Shown in pieces: positions 22,775 to 32,936 of a stretch of DNA of 64,000 nucleotides; the first letter of the stretch is position 1; every line of letters starts with the position of its first letter. The position numbers and the translations under genes were made by a program. Source of the DNA: Rhizopus sp. PT2906 (taxonomy: Eukaryota; Mucoromycota; Mucoromycetes; Mucorales; Rhizopodaceae); contig JAMYHX010000023.1 of the NCBI GenBank assembly GCA_025529335.1, positions 62,001 through 126,000 on the forward strand, in the 5' to 3' direction. The notes under the pieces are model-generated. The model did no database searches. It saw only the letters and a list, made by a program, of their open reading frames with translations, and had not been told where the DNA came from.

Positions 22775-25321
22775 ATGGAGCATTCTCTTCCCCCCTTTTT
22801 TGTTAAAGGTTTGAACATTTGTGCTATATAACTTTGCATTGACATTTATTTAACAAGATAATAATATACATCCTACGACTATCATTGATGATGATTGCAC
22901 GAGCAGTATCAGCAACCATACTATCAATTGCTTCTTAGCTAATGACTCAACTTACTTGTTACCGCATAACAATGTCAAAGACTACAAATCAATAAAGTTT
23001 AGTGCAGATAGTGATGACGATAGCAGCAGTCGAGTTTATTTTAATTCTTCTCGGCGAACATCTGCGAGTATATATTATGCATATTAATTACAACAAATTA
23101 GATGCACTTATATCTTTTGTCTAGTTCCTTCAGACATTATTGCAGATAGTGGATCTAGCACAAATGGCTGGATACTCATTAGCAACCGCTCAAAATATTA
23201 TATACCAATCCTTCAATGGATTCCGCACTACACAAGGAATGACTTCACTCAAGATTTGCTTTCCGGTTTATCTCTTTCGGCACTTTTCATCCCACAAGCT
23301 TTATCATACGCAACTGGCCTTTGTAAGATACCGGCTATTCACGGATTATATACCATCACAGTCACTACCATGGTTTATGCCTGCTTAGGCACGTCATAGT
23401 AAGTTAAGGCTTTAATTACAACGTCAGATCTAAATATAATTCATGTAGTCAGTTATCAGTCGGACCTGAAGCCTCCGTCTCGCTGATGGTCGGATCTGGT
23501 ATTACATATCATCAAGCCATGATGAAGCAATCACTGGAACCTGAAGCAGCAGCAGCCATTGCGAGCCTCATGGCGCTATTTGTTGGTCTCTTTACATTTA
23601 TCTTGGGTATTTTAAGATTTGGATTCCTTGACAGCTTAATGAGCAGATCCCTGATGAGAGGCTTCATCACTGCTGTCGCTGTCGTTGTACTCATGCAGCA
23701 ACTCATTGTGCTACTTGGCCTCGGCGACATTGCACAACAATCAGGGCTCATGCCGGATTCGAGCACACTGCAACGAGCTATATTTCTATTCAATCATTTT
23801 CAAGAATACCACCCAGTAACCACTTTGATGTCATCCAGTGTAATCACAGCATTAATTATATCACCCTGCATAAAACGTTGGTGGAGAGGAAAAAGGGGAG
23901 GAAAAGTTATCCGACGCATACCCGAAGTGCTGCTCGTCACCGTCGTCACCACAGTTTTGTGCAAAGTGTTCCGATTGGATCAAACTGGACTCGACATTTT
24001 GGGAACTGTAGGCAGATCAGATGCCGTTGTACATGCTCCCTTACCAACACCACGGATGCCGTCAATCCCTGCCAATGTCGATTTTAATGCAATCATTGCC
24101 AATTCCATTATTATTAGCATCATTGGCTTTGTAGAATCGATCGCAGCAGCAAAGTCTTTTGCTAGAAGACACAACTATTTTGTGAGTTCGAACAGAGAAC
24201 TTGTGGCGCTTGGAGTTGCAAACATTGTAGGAAGTCTCTTTCAGGCCTTTCCTGCATTCGGTTCAGTAAGTATATGAATATATACAATATACCCCCCTCC
24301 TTTATTTACACATTATATAATACTTAGTTTCCTAGAAGTAAGCTTCATGAATCAGTTAAGCCAAAGACACAAATGTCGAGTCTGCTGTCGGGCGTGGTTT
24401 GCATCATTGTGACTATGCTCTTTTTGCCTTATCTCTATTTTTTACCGCATGCAACGTTGAGCGGCATCATTCTTATGGCAGTTATTGCTCTCTTAAAGGA
24501 ATTACCTCACGATCTAAAGTTCATGTGGCGTGTGCGTGCATGGAAGGATATTGTATTAATGATTGTTACTTTTTCAGCAACTGTGCTGTTTTCCTTGGAA
24601 ATTGGAACAGCCATATCTGTTGTACTTAGTCTTCTTGCCACCATCAAACAGTCAAGTTGTCCTCGTATCACTGTTCTAGTAAGTTTAATTATATAACCAA
24701 GATATTTATTCATGATAAACAGGGCCGAGTCAAGGAAACCTCCTATGAGTTTAAGCCAATACATGGCTCAAGAGAAGAAATAGAGCATCTAAAGGACATT
24801 TTGATAGTTAGAATAGAAGAGCCTTTGAATTTTGCAAATGCAGGTAAATAGGAAAGATATGTATGATCATGATTGGGTTAACCAGCCATACATAGTTCAA
24901 TTAAAAGACAGGATTACAAGGTTAGAAAAGTTTGGTGATATGGCAGTTCATCCGTCCGAACAGCCTCGTAGGAATAATCTGTTATATATCATTCTAGACC
25001 TTGGCGGTATGGCTTCGATAGATGCAAGGTAAATATGGAGTAGACTGATCAGTATATGTGTTTTAATCTCGAATATATGACAGTGCTGTACAAATGCTAT
25101 ATGAAACGATTCAATCCTATCACAAACAAGGAGTACAGGTACTCCTGGCCAATGGTTGTTCTAATGCCATAGCACTACTTGATCGTGCTGGTGTATTGGA
25201 GCTTGTTGGACCGCATTTGTTATTTGATAATGTAAAATGTGCCATTCAATCTATTGAGCAAAACATGTTCTACACAACCTTTCCAAATAGTTTGGCGCTT
25301 GAATATTCTCTAACATGTTAA
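22775..25321 (+). CDS. SLC26/SulP family anion transporter (sulfate permease-like) with STAS domain
   Basis: Eight exons (22775-22808, 22858-23067, 23125-23398, 23449-24265, 24328-24678, 24723-24843, 24896-25028, 25084-25321) give about 725 residues. The N-terminal 90 residues are hydrophilic. The SulP membrane domain follows, with family motifs ALFIPQALSYATGL, LYTITVTTMVYACLGTS, QLSVGPEASVSL, GFVESIAAAKSFARRHNY and ALGVANIVGSLFQAFPAFGSF, and about 10-14 hydrophobic segments. The C-terminal STAS domain includes YIILDLGGMASIDARAV and GVQVLLANGCSNAIALL. The start was placed at 22775 because only an 11-codon exon joined over a GTTTG donor avoids the stop at 22852. It probably imports sulfate or a related anion at the plasma or vacuolar membrane; the substrate cannot be told from sequence. 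Confidence 0.88.
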
Positions 25322-25351
25322 TATTATTGTTCGATATACATATTAAAAAAG

Positions 25352-25411
25352 CCACTCTAAAATATCACTCTAATACATCACTCTAATATATCACTCTAAT
25401 ATACCACTCTA
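25352..25411. repeat. Short tandem repeat, 13-bp unit, about 4.5 copies
   Basis: Units close to ATATATCACTCTA follow one another with one or two substitutions each. The array begins right after the SLC26 transporter's 3' end and runs into the hairpin-rich segment beside it. Confidence 0.75.
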
Positions 25412-25502
25412 GCTAGCTGCTTCCAACTCGCTACGCTCGTTTTTGCACGTCGTCGTGCTGCAGCAAGCTTAAGGGCTTCGCCCTTTGTGATGAGTAAGGG
25501 CA
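25412..25502. repeat. GC-richer hairpin cluster, possible end of a mobile element
   Basis: Against an AT-rich background this 90-bp stretch has several short perfect stems. GCACG pairs with CGTGC around a 4-nt loop (25445-25458). AAGGGC pairs with GCCCTT around TTC (25471-25485). GCTGCAGC and CTAGCTAG are self-complementary. The composition and dense stems suggest a non-autonomous transposon terminus, but no matching second end was found. Confidence 0.4.
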
Positions 25503-25826
25503 AATGCTAATATGACGCTTTGTTTAAGCGAATAGCTAAATATGAATTTTTGTGCGCCTAACAACACATTCCGATTCCTCTCTACATACTTATTTATTGA
25601 CGCAATAGTGCTACATAGATGGTTTCATAAAAGTAAAGTTTATTTATAATAGAGAGCATATAATTTAAAAGTGTTATTCGTAAAGATCTATGTGTTGAAA
25701 AGAATGGCATAGTCATAAAGCATTCATATTGTAGGCATACGTTTGTTTGATGATCATATGGTATGTAACATTGGTGGGCATATTAGTGAAGTATTCCAGT
25801 ACAAATTAATGTTATATATACTGGTT

Positions 25827-26523
25827 TTTTTTTTTTGCATGAAAGTGTGGACTTTATTTAACATTTTTTAAAAATATATTATGTGTCTATAGTGGAAGAT
25901 AACCTCCGTTCAAAAGGCAACGTCGACAGGAATCTGTTATGTTCCAAATCGAAACTGTTGAAAATTGCAGTGGTATACCACGGAGTGTCATCAAATACAC
26001 ACTGCCAGTGGTATTTCCAGGCCGTTGAGATACCCGCGCCAAAGAAACAGAGAACCTCCGTATCAACTGCTGTTTGTTCGCCCACCCTAACAAAAGAAAT
26101 GAGCACAGACCATATTTCATCTGCGGTAAGGAACTTGTCCGGCAGAGAGTATCTCAAAAATAGAGAAGCAGAAGTTAAGCTTGAGAGGGCAGCTTACAAA
26201 GAGGTGGAAACTTGTCTCTGTGTCTTGTTGACAGAGTCTACACAGTGGAGAGGTGGTCACGCTGGGATTCCATGCATGCTGTAAAGCAGCTGTAGGGATG
26301 TAGCCATGTAACAGGCGAAGCCATGGTGTGAAGGCCATAGGAGGTATAGTCGGGGTCCAAAAAGTTTGCCAGTATTGAGGTCGAAGAAGCAGCGAACCAA
26401 GCAGAGCCAAAGGTGGATGCCGTAGTTATGTAAGCAGATCATAGTCTTTGTGCCATAAGAACGAGTATTTAACGAGTCAGATATGTAACAAGTGCAAATC
26501 CAAACAATTAAATAACATCTCAA
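25827..26523 (-). mobile_element. 3' remnant of a LINE-type non-LTR retrotransposon with poly-A tail
   Basis: Read on the minus strand, two frames joined by a shift near 26115-26160 encode the end of a LINE ORF2. The zinc-binding motif that closes many such ORFs is present (CRLCQQDTETSFHLFVSC, C-x2-C-x7-H-x4-C). It is preceded by WLRLLHGYIPTAALQHAW and followed, after the frameshift, by LCFFGAGISTAWKYHWQCV. Past the stop there is AATAAAG and then a run of A (25827-25838 in plus coordinates, seen as T), as expected for a 5'-truncated insertion made by target-primed reverse transcription. I could not find a clear target-site duplication. The endonuclease and polymerase parts are absent. It is a dead copy. 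Confidence 0.75.
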
Positions 26524-26546
26524 TCATTGGATCAAAGTGAAGAGTA

Positions 26547-26690
26547 CACTCTGTCCTCAAGTATGAATCTTATGGTACGGTTTGGAACCGCGATGTGAAT
26601 AGTGCATTAAATATATATGGTATCTTTGTTTACAAATCAAAACACGATAATGAAAGTCCTCCCCCCTTCAAAAGACCTTCAAAGGATTAA
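26547..26690 (+). pseudogene. C-terminal fragment of a Fanzor (eukaryotic TnpB-like) protein
   Basis: A 47-codon frame contains GTVWNRDVNSALNIY, which matches the final RuvC motif of the TnpB/Fanzor family (W-x-R-D-x-N-A-A-x-N-I), and is followed by PPPFKRPSKD and a stop, a tail style I associate with fungal Fanzor proteins. Just before the motif, where a zinc-ribbon CxxC is expected, the sequence reads YESY, so both Cys appear changed to Tyr (TGT to TAT). An in-frame TGA lies about five codons upstream of the fragment. The rest of the protein is missing, so this is a relic. TnpB-like proteins are RNA-guided nucleases; this copy cannot be active. Confidence 0.65.
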
Positions 26691-26869
26691 CGGTGCTCCC
26701 TGGATTTAATGCGCTGTCCATAACGGTAGTGCATTCCTTAGCACCTCGGTAAGTATAAAATGAACAATATGTTATTCTTTATTCATTAGTCTTCTAGTTA
26801 TTGAAGCATCAAGTAACTCCTGAAGCATTTCAGATACCGACGCATGACGCTTAGTGTTCAATGTTACCA

Positions 26870-27003
26870 GATACCAAAAATGGTATCACTAGCAATACCC
26901 ATCATCATTGAATACAATAAACCTTGCCCTTTCTTCCGAGTTTCCAAAATTGAAAGATAATCTAGTGCTATTTCAAGGCTTTGGGCAAGGATTGAATGGG
27001 TAT
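26870..27003. repeat. Inverted-repeat segment downstream of the Fanzor fragment
   Basis: A perfect hairpin GATACCA-AAAA-TGGTATC lies at 26870-26887. An imperfect longer inverted repeat follows: ATACCCAT (26895-26902) and CCTTGCCC (26922-26929) pair with GGGCAAGG (26983-26990) and ATGGGTAT (26996-27003). It ends in a (TA)n run. It could be a small non-autonomous element or part of a structured RNA region. Confidence 0.45.
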
Positions 27004-27186
27004 ATATATATATATATTTTATTCATTTACTATAAACCTTTGTTATTTGTGTAAGTGATTCCCGTGCCAATATTACAGGTTCCAAAAACAGTCTCATTTT
27101 AGAGTAGGACATTTAATGACATTGTGGTACACAGCTCCATTTTGAAGACAGACTCTCCCTCTCTTTTTTTTATTTATTTTTGCATA

Positions 27187-28239
27187 ATGTCTTTTAACGA
27201 TCTGGAGCAAGGCTTAGGATCCACGAATATTATTGATGGTATCTTTCTTTCTATTCGAAAGTGCATTCTTACTCACTAACTTCCAGCTGACGAGGATAGT
27301 GTTCAGTATAAGCAACTGACTCAAAGAATTGCACAACAGATATTTCATATCAATGGAAATATATCCAGCATGGAAAGACTCGTAGGACTCTTGGGTGGTC
27401 CTCGAGATACATCTGAAATTCGAAGCAGCCTGTAACAGTAAAACTATCAACCCACGGCTTATGGTATACTAAACATCTTTAATTTTTTTTTAGTCATGAC
27501 GTTACAGAAGCGACTCGTGATCTCATAAAGAGTACAACACAAGATTTAAAATCACTATCAGCATATAATCAACATACAGTGAATATACTTGATAATAAGC
27601 AAATCGTAAATAGACTTTTTTTTTTTGGCTTAAAAAGGCTGTTTATTCAATTGCTGTTTTAGCGTCAACGAAAGCTAGAGCAACAAAAGCTCTCTAAAGA
27701 CTTTCAAAAAGTAGCTACCGCTTTCCAAAAGGCACAAAGGATATCTGCAAACAAGCAAAGGGAATGTATCAACCAATCTAAGGATATTACAGTCAAACAG
27801 TTGGATACCCTGTATTCTAATGAAGAACAACAACAACAACAACAGCAACAGATACAATCGAATGCGTTGGATAATGAGATTGAATATAATGAACTATTAA
27901 TATCCGAAAGAGAAGCCGAGATTCAAAATATAGAAGATGGCATAGTCGAGTTAAATGAAATATTCCGTAATATGGATCTCATTGTAAACGAGCAAGAAAG
28001 CGGGATACGTAAGTTATTTAAAGACACGTTTGAGCGAATCTCTGATTATCTTTTATTTTTACTAAACAGAGAGTATCTATGGCAACATCTTGAGCGTTGC
28101 GCAAAATACCAAACAGGCTGCAGATGAATTAATAGTAGCAGATCGATATCATAGAAATGCAAGAAGAAGCATGTGTTGGTTTATGCTCATCATCACTATT
28201 GTTGGCATTTTAATTGCATTGATTCTTGTCATTGCATAA
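27187..28239 (+). CDS. Syntaxin, Qa-SNARE of the Pep12/Vam3/syntaxin-7 type
   Basis: Five exons (27187-27238, 27287-27431, 27494-27605, 27663-28008, 28070-28239) give about 274 residues. The N-terminal helical Habc region (residues 20-125) includes QRKLEQQKLSKDFQKVATAF, the linker block typical of endosomal syntaxins. A CAA-rich tract encodes seven to eight Gln near residue 155. The SNARE motif spans about residues 175-240 (NEIFRNMDLIVNEQESGIQS), with the zero-layer Gln in NEQES. A single C-terminal membrane anchor (WFMLIITIVGILIALILVIA) ends the protein. It should act in fusion at late Golgi, endosome or vacuole. The fourth intron splits the SNARE motif, and removing it restores the heptad pattern. 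Its stop is 3 bp from that of the facing ZNF277-like gene. Confidence 0.88.
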
Positions 28240-28242
28240 ACT

Positions 28243-30125
28243 TTATTTATTATTTAGAATAGTATCGTCAGAGATAGAAAGCGATTTTTCCATGACTTGA
28301 TGTAAAAACTTCTTATTCGCTTCAGCTTCCGATATCTCTAATAAATCATCTTCCTCCAAATTGTTGTCGTCCTCTTCAAATCCAGTCAAAAGTGGATCAT
28401 TTTCATATGTGGGCATGAGATATTTGGGATCTTTCCAAAACTCTGCATCCGTAGACAACTTGGTGATACACTTGTTTTCTTTCAAATGTGCTGGTAAATC
28501 AGATAGGTTTTCCAAGACGGATCCACATGAAAAGCAAGTGTTGAGTGAGGATTGATGACGGATGTAATTGATGAGAACGATGGTTTGATAAAAGTCAAGG
28601 CCTATACTAAGAGTTAACCATCTTTCTCATGACATTCTTTAAAAGTTTACCTTTATCTTTTCTTATTTGGCTCAAGTTAAATTCATGCTCAGTCTTCATA
28701 TGTTCAAGTATATCCTTTGGACAAGATAACACGGTTGTATCAAATAAGCACATGGTCGACTCCGGCTCATCCTCTTCCCAATCATCCCATGTTTCTTCCC
28801 GTTTATCATCATCCTCGCTTTCATAAGCTTCCTGCTCGAAACTTTCCCAATTCTTTCCTGGTTCTAGGTAGTTGATCACATAAAATCGATCGTACTGTCG
28901 ATTCTTGGCTGCCACTTTGAAGTGCTTCTTCTTTCTCATGTGCTTACGAAGAACAGCTGGACTGGTAAAGATCTTTTCACAGTAAAGACATTGAAGACTA
29001 TTCACATTCAAATGAGAACACACAGTCACTCTCTAACAATATTTAACTTACTTTGACAGTTTTGCTTCTAAAGTATCCAAAAATTCAGTAACATAAACAA
29101 GATTGTCTGGTAAGCCAATATTGAAGTTGTGCTCAGAAAACATGTGCTTAAACAAGGATGTTCTAGCAACAGTGTAAGTAATGTGTGCAAAAAACTTAAA
29201 TCTCTCATTTACCTGTCTTCTCCTACGATCTTGCAAAATAAACACTTTCTTGGACACTTTGACTCTACTTCACGCTCATATTGCTGGAATTTTAAGACCT
29301 CATTCTGATTATTATTATTTTAGCAAGAACCACTCATAATGACACACCTATTCCATAACCTACCAGCTTTGTTCTATTGATCTTTTCCCTCATCTCTTTA
29401 TCCAAGCTACACTTTTCAGGACTAATGATATATACTATAGCAATGGAATAAAGACATGGTCTATAAATATATATATATATATATTTTGCAATCGGCTGCT
29501 ACTTACTGCCTTCTTCCTGTGGATCAATCTGACCATATTCTTCAAGTGGTTTATTCTCAAGCACCTTTGCCCATTGTTGTAGATAAGCATCCAATGAGTT
29601 ATACATATGATGAAGGTTCTTAAAGACAAGCATGTGAGCCTGCTTCAGATGTGTCACAAGTGAAGTCGTATCCAAGAAGGGCGCCGGAGTCTCGCAGCTA
29701 TCAAATGGACATGTGACAAAAGTGGTTGTATGGTAAGGAGGAACTGGTAAATCAATAGGATCGATGTGTCCTTCTGCGTCCTCTTCTTCAGACTCTTCGT
29801 CTTGTTCAGCTGCATGGAACGGATTACTTTTACCTCGAGATGCTGTTGGTTTCTTTACCGAGGTAGATCGCTTAGGTTGAGGCTTCTTTCCATGAGAGTG
29901 CTTTTTCGAGTGGGTTGTGGCCGATTTCGAGGTCTGTGGTTTACCTGATTCAGACGTTTTGTTGGCAGGTTTCTTGTCTTTCCCACTCTTTGAACTGGTG
30001 GTTGTCTGATGACTATGGATCTTTGGTTTTGACTGTCGTCTATTCCTGCTTTGAGGAGGGGATGCTGGGTGGTGAGTAGCGTGTTTGTGATTTGAAACCG
30101 TGTGCCATTCTGTGTCTTCTGCCAT
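28243..30125 (-). CDS. ZNF277-family C2H2 zinc-finger protein
   Basis: Exons on the minus strand are 29507-30125, 29364-29434, 29213-29304, 29052-29162, 28651-28997 and 28243-28601, giving about 532 residues. The N-terminal 130 residues are basic and low-complexity (Ser, Lys, His). Then come the family blocks: a finger with CPFDSC, the LDKEMREKINRTKL helix, CPRKCLFCK, FSEHNFNIGLPDNLVY, LQCLYCEKIFTSPAVLRKHM, KNREYDRFYVINYL-like KNRQYDRFYVINYLEPGKNW, an acidic WDDWEEDE stretch, and LDFYQTIVLINYIRHQ. The C-terminus carries PTYENDPLLTGFEEDD. All match the order in animal ZNF277, which binds ribosomal protein uS5. The start chosen, MAEDTEW, has good context; an in-frame ATG also exists upstream at 30212. 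A (TA)n run sits in intron 1. Confidence 0.88.
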
Positions 30126-30665
30126 TTGGGTATAAACAAAGAGAAAAAGTTTCTGTTCGTTTCCACAGAAGATGACAGACTTTGAATCCCGAAAAAGGAA
30201 ATTTGTATCACTCATTCTATGTGGTACATAACTAAAGTAGCTCCCATTCTGCAAAAGAAAAATGACACTTTACATTTCTACGTTAAACTAAATGTGCTCC
30301 CTATAATTCACTCTGTGCAAGCACAAGTTTATGTTATTATACCAATACTGACTTTAAATCAATCCTTATAGTCAAACAGAAAGCAACTGCCGATAAACGA
30401 GATTATTCTCTCATTTTTCGCCCTGTTGGAAGTCTATTACGCTGAGATGTATTTACTATCGCCTTTGACGACATATAAAAAGCATAAACAGGATACCTTT
30501 ACCGCTCATCACACATGTTTCTATTGTGAAGAAGGCAGCTTTTGTTTCTCTTGAATATTTGTGTGACTTGCACCAAAAATCAACGTCATTCGCTGAATTT
30601 TTCTTTTTGTAATTTTTTTTCTCTCTCTTCTTTTAATACGCACACAAACTACACATATATACAAC
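30126..30665. other. Divergent promoter, ZNF277-like gene and NF-YC gene
   Basis: These 540 bp separate two divergent starts. Pyrimidine-rich runs lie near 30600-30640 just before the NF-YC start. No extra gene or repeat was seen. Confidence 0.5.
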
Positions 30666-31697
30666 ATGGCAACTCATCCACACCAGGAGTCACAACACCC
30701 ACACCATCACGAACTTCAACACCCACAACCTCTAGCTCATGCGTATCAACCAGCCCCTACTGCTTCAGGCGCAGCTGGTCACCCACAAGCACCTGTAGCC
30801 ACTGCTGGTCAACCCGTGTTTGATTTAGCAAAGTTTTGGCAAGAAGAAATGGCAAATGCTGAAAGATTTGATTCTGATTTCAAGAACCACGCGTTACCTT
30901 TAGCCAGAATCAAAAAGGTAATGAAGACAGACCAAGAAGTGAAGGTAAATAATTGATATAAAACGAGAACTTACTTATCAACCATTTATGTAGATGATTA
31001 GCGCAGAGGTAAGAGAAATTCCTATAGGCTAATAACATGCCTGTCTGCATATCATTCTAATATCATTGGACAAACCCAGGCTCCAATACTATTTGCCAAA
31101 GGCTGTGAAATATTTATCACCGAATTAACTAAGCGTGCTTGGTAATTGAAATTACGCACATAAAACAATATATTAAAAACTAAATAGGGTTCACGCTGAA
31201 GAAAATAAACGTCGTACATTACAGAGATCAGATATAGCAACGGCTATATCCAAAACTGACATGTGTGACTTTTTGATTGACATTGTTCCCAGAGAAGAAG
31301 CAGCCAAATCTACTGCAGTTTATGAGCATCAAAATGCTTATGCTAACAATACTGCTTACTATCCACATCAATACGCTGTTGATCCAGCTACATATTATTC
31401 ACAGTTACCTCAGGTAAGGGGATGATATCATGTATTTGATCTTTGCTTATCCAAAAAAAAAAGTTTACAAGCGATCAGGTGCAGCAGTATCAAATGCAAT
31501 TACAACAGTTTGCCCAACAGCATCAACACCTTCCACATCAGCAGGATCCTTCACAACAAGCTCAGGCGCAACAACAGCCACAACCACAGCAACCTTATCA
31601 AGGCCAACCACAACAACAGGCACAACCACAACAACAGGCGCATCAAGATCAACACATGAACCCAAATGAACCCAAGTTAAAGAATGATCAGGCATAA
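30666..31697 (+). CDS. HAP5: NF-YC / Hap5 subunit of the CCAAT-binding factor
   Basis: Five exons (30666-30944, 30994-31008, 31080-31141, 31188-31413, 31479-31697) give about 266 residues. The histone-fold core spans about residues 55-145 and includes FWQEEMANAERFDSDFKNH, LPLARIKKVMKTDQEVKMIS, LFAKGCEIFITELTKRAW and RRTLQRSDIATAISKTDMCD, all diagnostic of NF-YC. The protein pairs with NF-YB and binds CCAAT with NF-YA. The flanks are His/Gln/Pro-rich, the C-terminus being a Gln-rich activation-type region. Exon 2 is only 15 nt (Met-Ile-Ser-Ala-Glu) and is essential for the conserved MISAEAP block, so the micro-exon is well supported. Confidence 0.93.
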
Positions 31698-32285
31698 ACG
31701 TTTTTTCCTTTTTTTTAATTTTTTGACGCGAATAAAGTTATAGAGTTTATTGAAAACCAGTTCCTTTAAGCATGTTTTTTTAATCCTTGTTTGTATTTAA
31801 AGGCTACAATAGGCAATCATGGACAAACATGGTTAAAAAAATCTCACGTGAAAGATACCTCAAGAATGCCACCCCATTTTGGGGGAGAAAAAGGTATGGG
31901 GGGGACCTTCTTGTGATAAAGTCACAATAGAAATCGGTTAAACCAAGGGTATTCTCTCAGTCATCATTGTGTGATACACGCACCTTTTATGTTGAATATA
32001 ATGTATCAACAAAGCTTAACATTAACTATACAAAGTATTTGTCATGATACAGTTTTGTATGAATACATTAGGATACCAAATGTTTTATTTTATGCATAAA
32101 TGTAATCAAGTCATATATATATATAGTTAATAAGGGGAAAGGGTATGGATAACCGGAAAGGAAAACGAGAGGAAGGGGGTGAAGAGAAGGGAGGTTCTAT
32201 TTATTATAGCTATTATATTAAAGGTGTATATAAATCATAAATGTAATGATATGTACAGGATGTGTGTAGGAATAAAAGAGAGGAA
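31698..32285. other. Convergent 3' region between NF-YC and the Mig1-like gene
   Basis: About 590 bp with AATAAAG at 31731 for the NF-YC side and AT-rich sequence beyond. A G/C-containing palindrome CCCCATTTTGGGG lies near 31872-31884. No gene is supported. Confidence 0.45.
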
Positions 32286-32837
32286 TTAATTCAACAAGAA
32301 CTGTATGGATGGGAGGTGTAATTCTTTAGGGGGCTCTGGACCAGATGGCTCATCAAATGGGGAATTGTGGCGAATAGGTGGTAAAGTCAAACTGGTGTAG
32401 TATGCAGATAGTGATCGAGAGGGACCAAATGTAGGTGAGCTATCGGGGGTAAGAACATGGTCGCTTTCCGAGTCCGAGTGATGATAAGGATCATATGCTA
32501 AATATACAGATTGTTGCTGTGGTGGTGATGGTCTTGCTGGCGTTAATAAAATGGGTCCAGAAGCATAGTATCGCATATCTTCTGGGTCATTCGAATGTCT
32601 ATTATTACGTCTACAGTGTGTATGTGTTCGGAGATGACGAGAGAGTTCGTCTGTCCTTGAGAATCGCTTTTGACAGCCGGGAAAAGTGCATCCATGAGGT
32701 TTTTCGCCTGTGTGAGTTCTAATATGACGCGTACGATGCTCTAGTCTTACGAATGCTTTGAAGCACATGGGACATTGATAAGGACGTGGTTTGTTCGTTA
32801 TCTTTTGATGTTGTTGATACTGATAGCATATGGACAT
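32286..32837 (-). CDS. CreA/Mig1-like C2H2 transcription factor
   Basis: A single-exon gene of 183 residues. Two C2H2 fingers near the N-terminus (residues about 20-70) have the Mig1/CreA/EGR style: YQCPMCFKAFVRLEHRTRHI, the linker RTHTGEKPH, and CTFPGCQKRFSRTDELSRHL. The residues R-x-E-H-x-x-R in finger 1 and R-x-D-E-x-x-R in finger 2 are those that read GC-box (SYGGRG) DNA in this family. The C-terminus is Ser/Pro-rich and ends in a hydrophobic LPSIQFLLN motif. CreA/Mig1 proteins repress genes for alternative carbon sources when glucose is present. The protein is short for CreA (about 400 residues), and mucoralean genomes carry several relatives, so the exact orthology is open. Confidence 0.8.
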   Translation of the reverse strand: MSICYQYQQHQKITNKPRPYQCPMCFKAFVRLEHRTRHIRTHTGEKPHGCTFPGCQKRFSRTDELSRHLRTHTHCRRNNRHSNDPEDMRYYASGPILLTPARPSPPQQQSVYLAYDPYHHSDSESDHVLTPDSSPTFGPSRSLSAYYTSLTLPPIRHNSPFDEPSGPEPPKELHLPSIQFLLN

Positions 32838-32901
32838 CGTAAGTGGAATTGAAGGTAAATTCTATAGTTTGATTTGATAAGAAATGGTAGAAAATTTGTA
32901 G

Positions 32902-32936
<35 letters not shown>

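Noticed and set aside
25352..25411. Tandem units that could be taken for a CRISPR-like array
   Set aside because: The units follow directly without spacers, and CRISPR arrays are not found in fungal nuclear genomes.
30126..30254. Extension of the ZNF277-like protein to upstream in-frame ATGs
   Set aside because: The extra residues are not similar to the family, and the ATG at 30125 has better context. The upstream ATG at 30212 remains possible.
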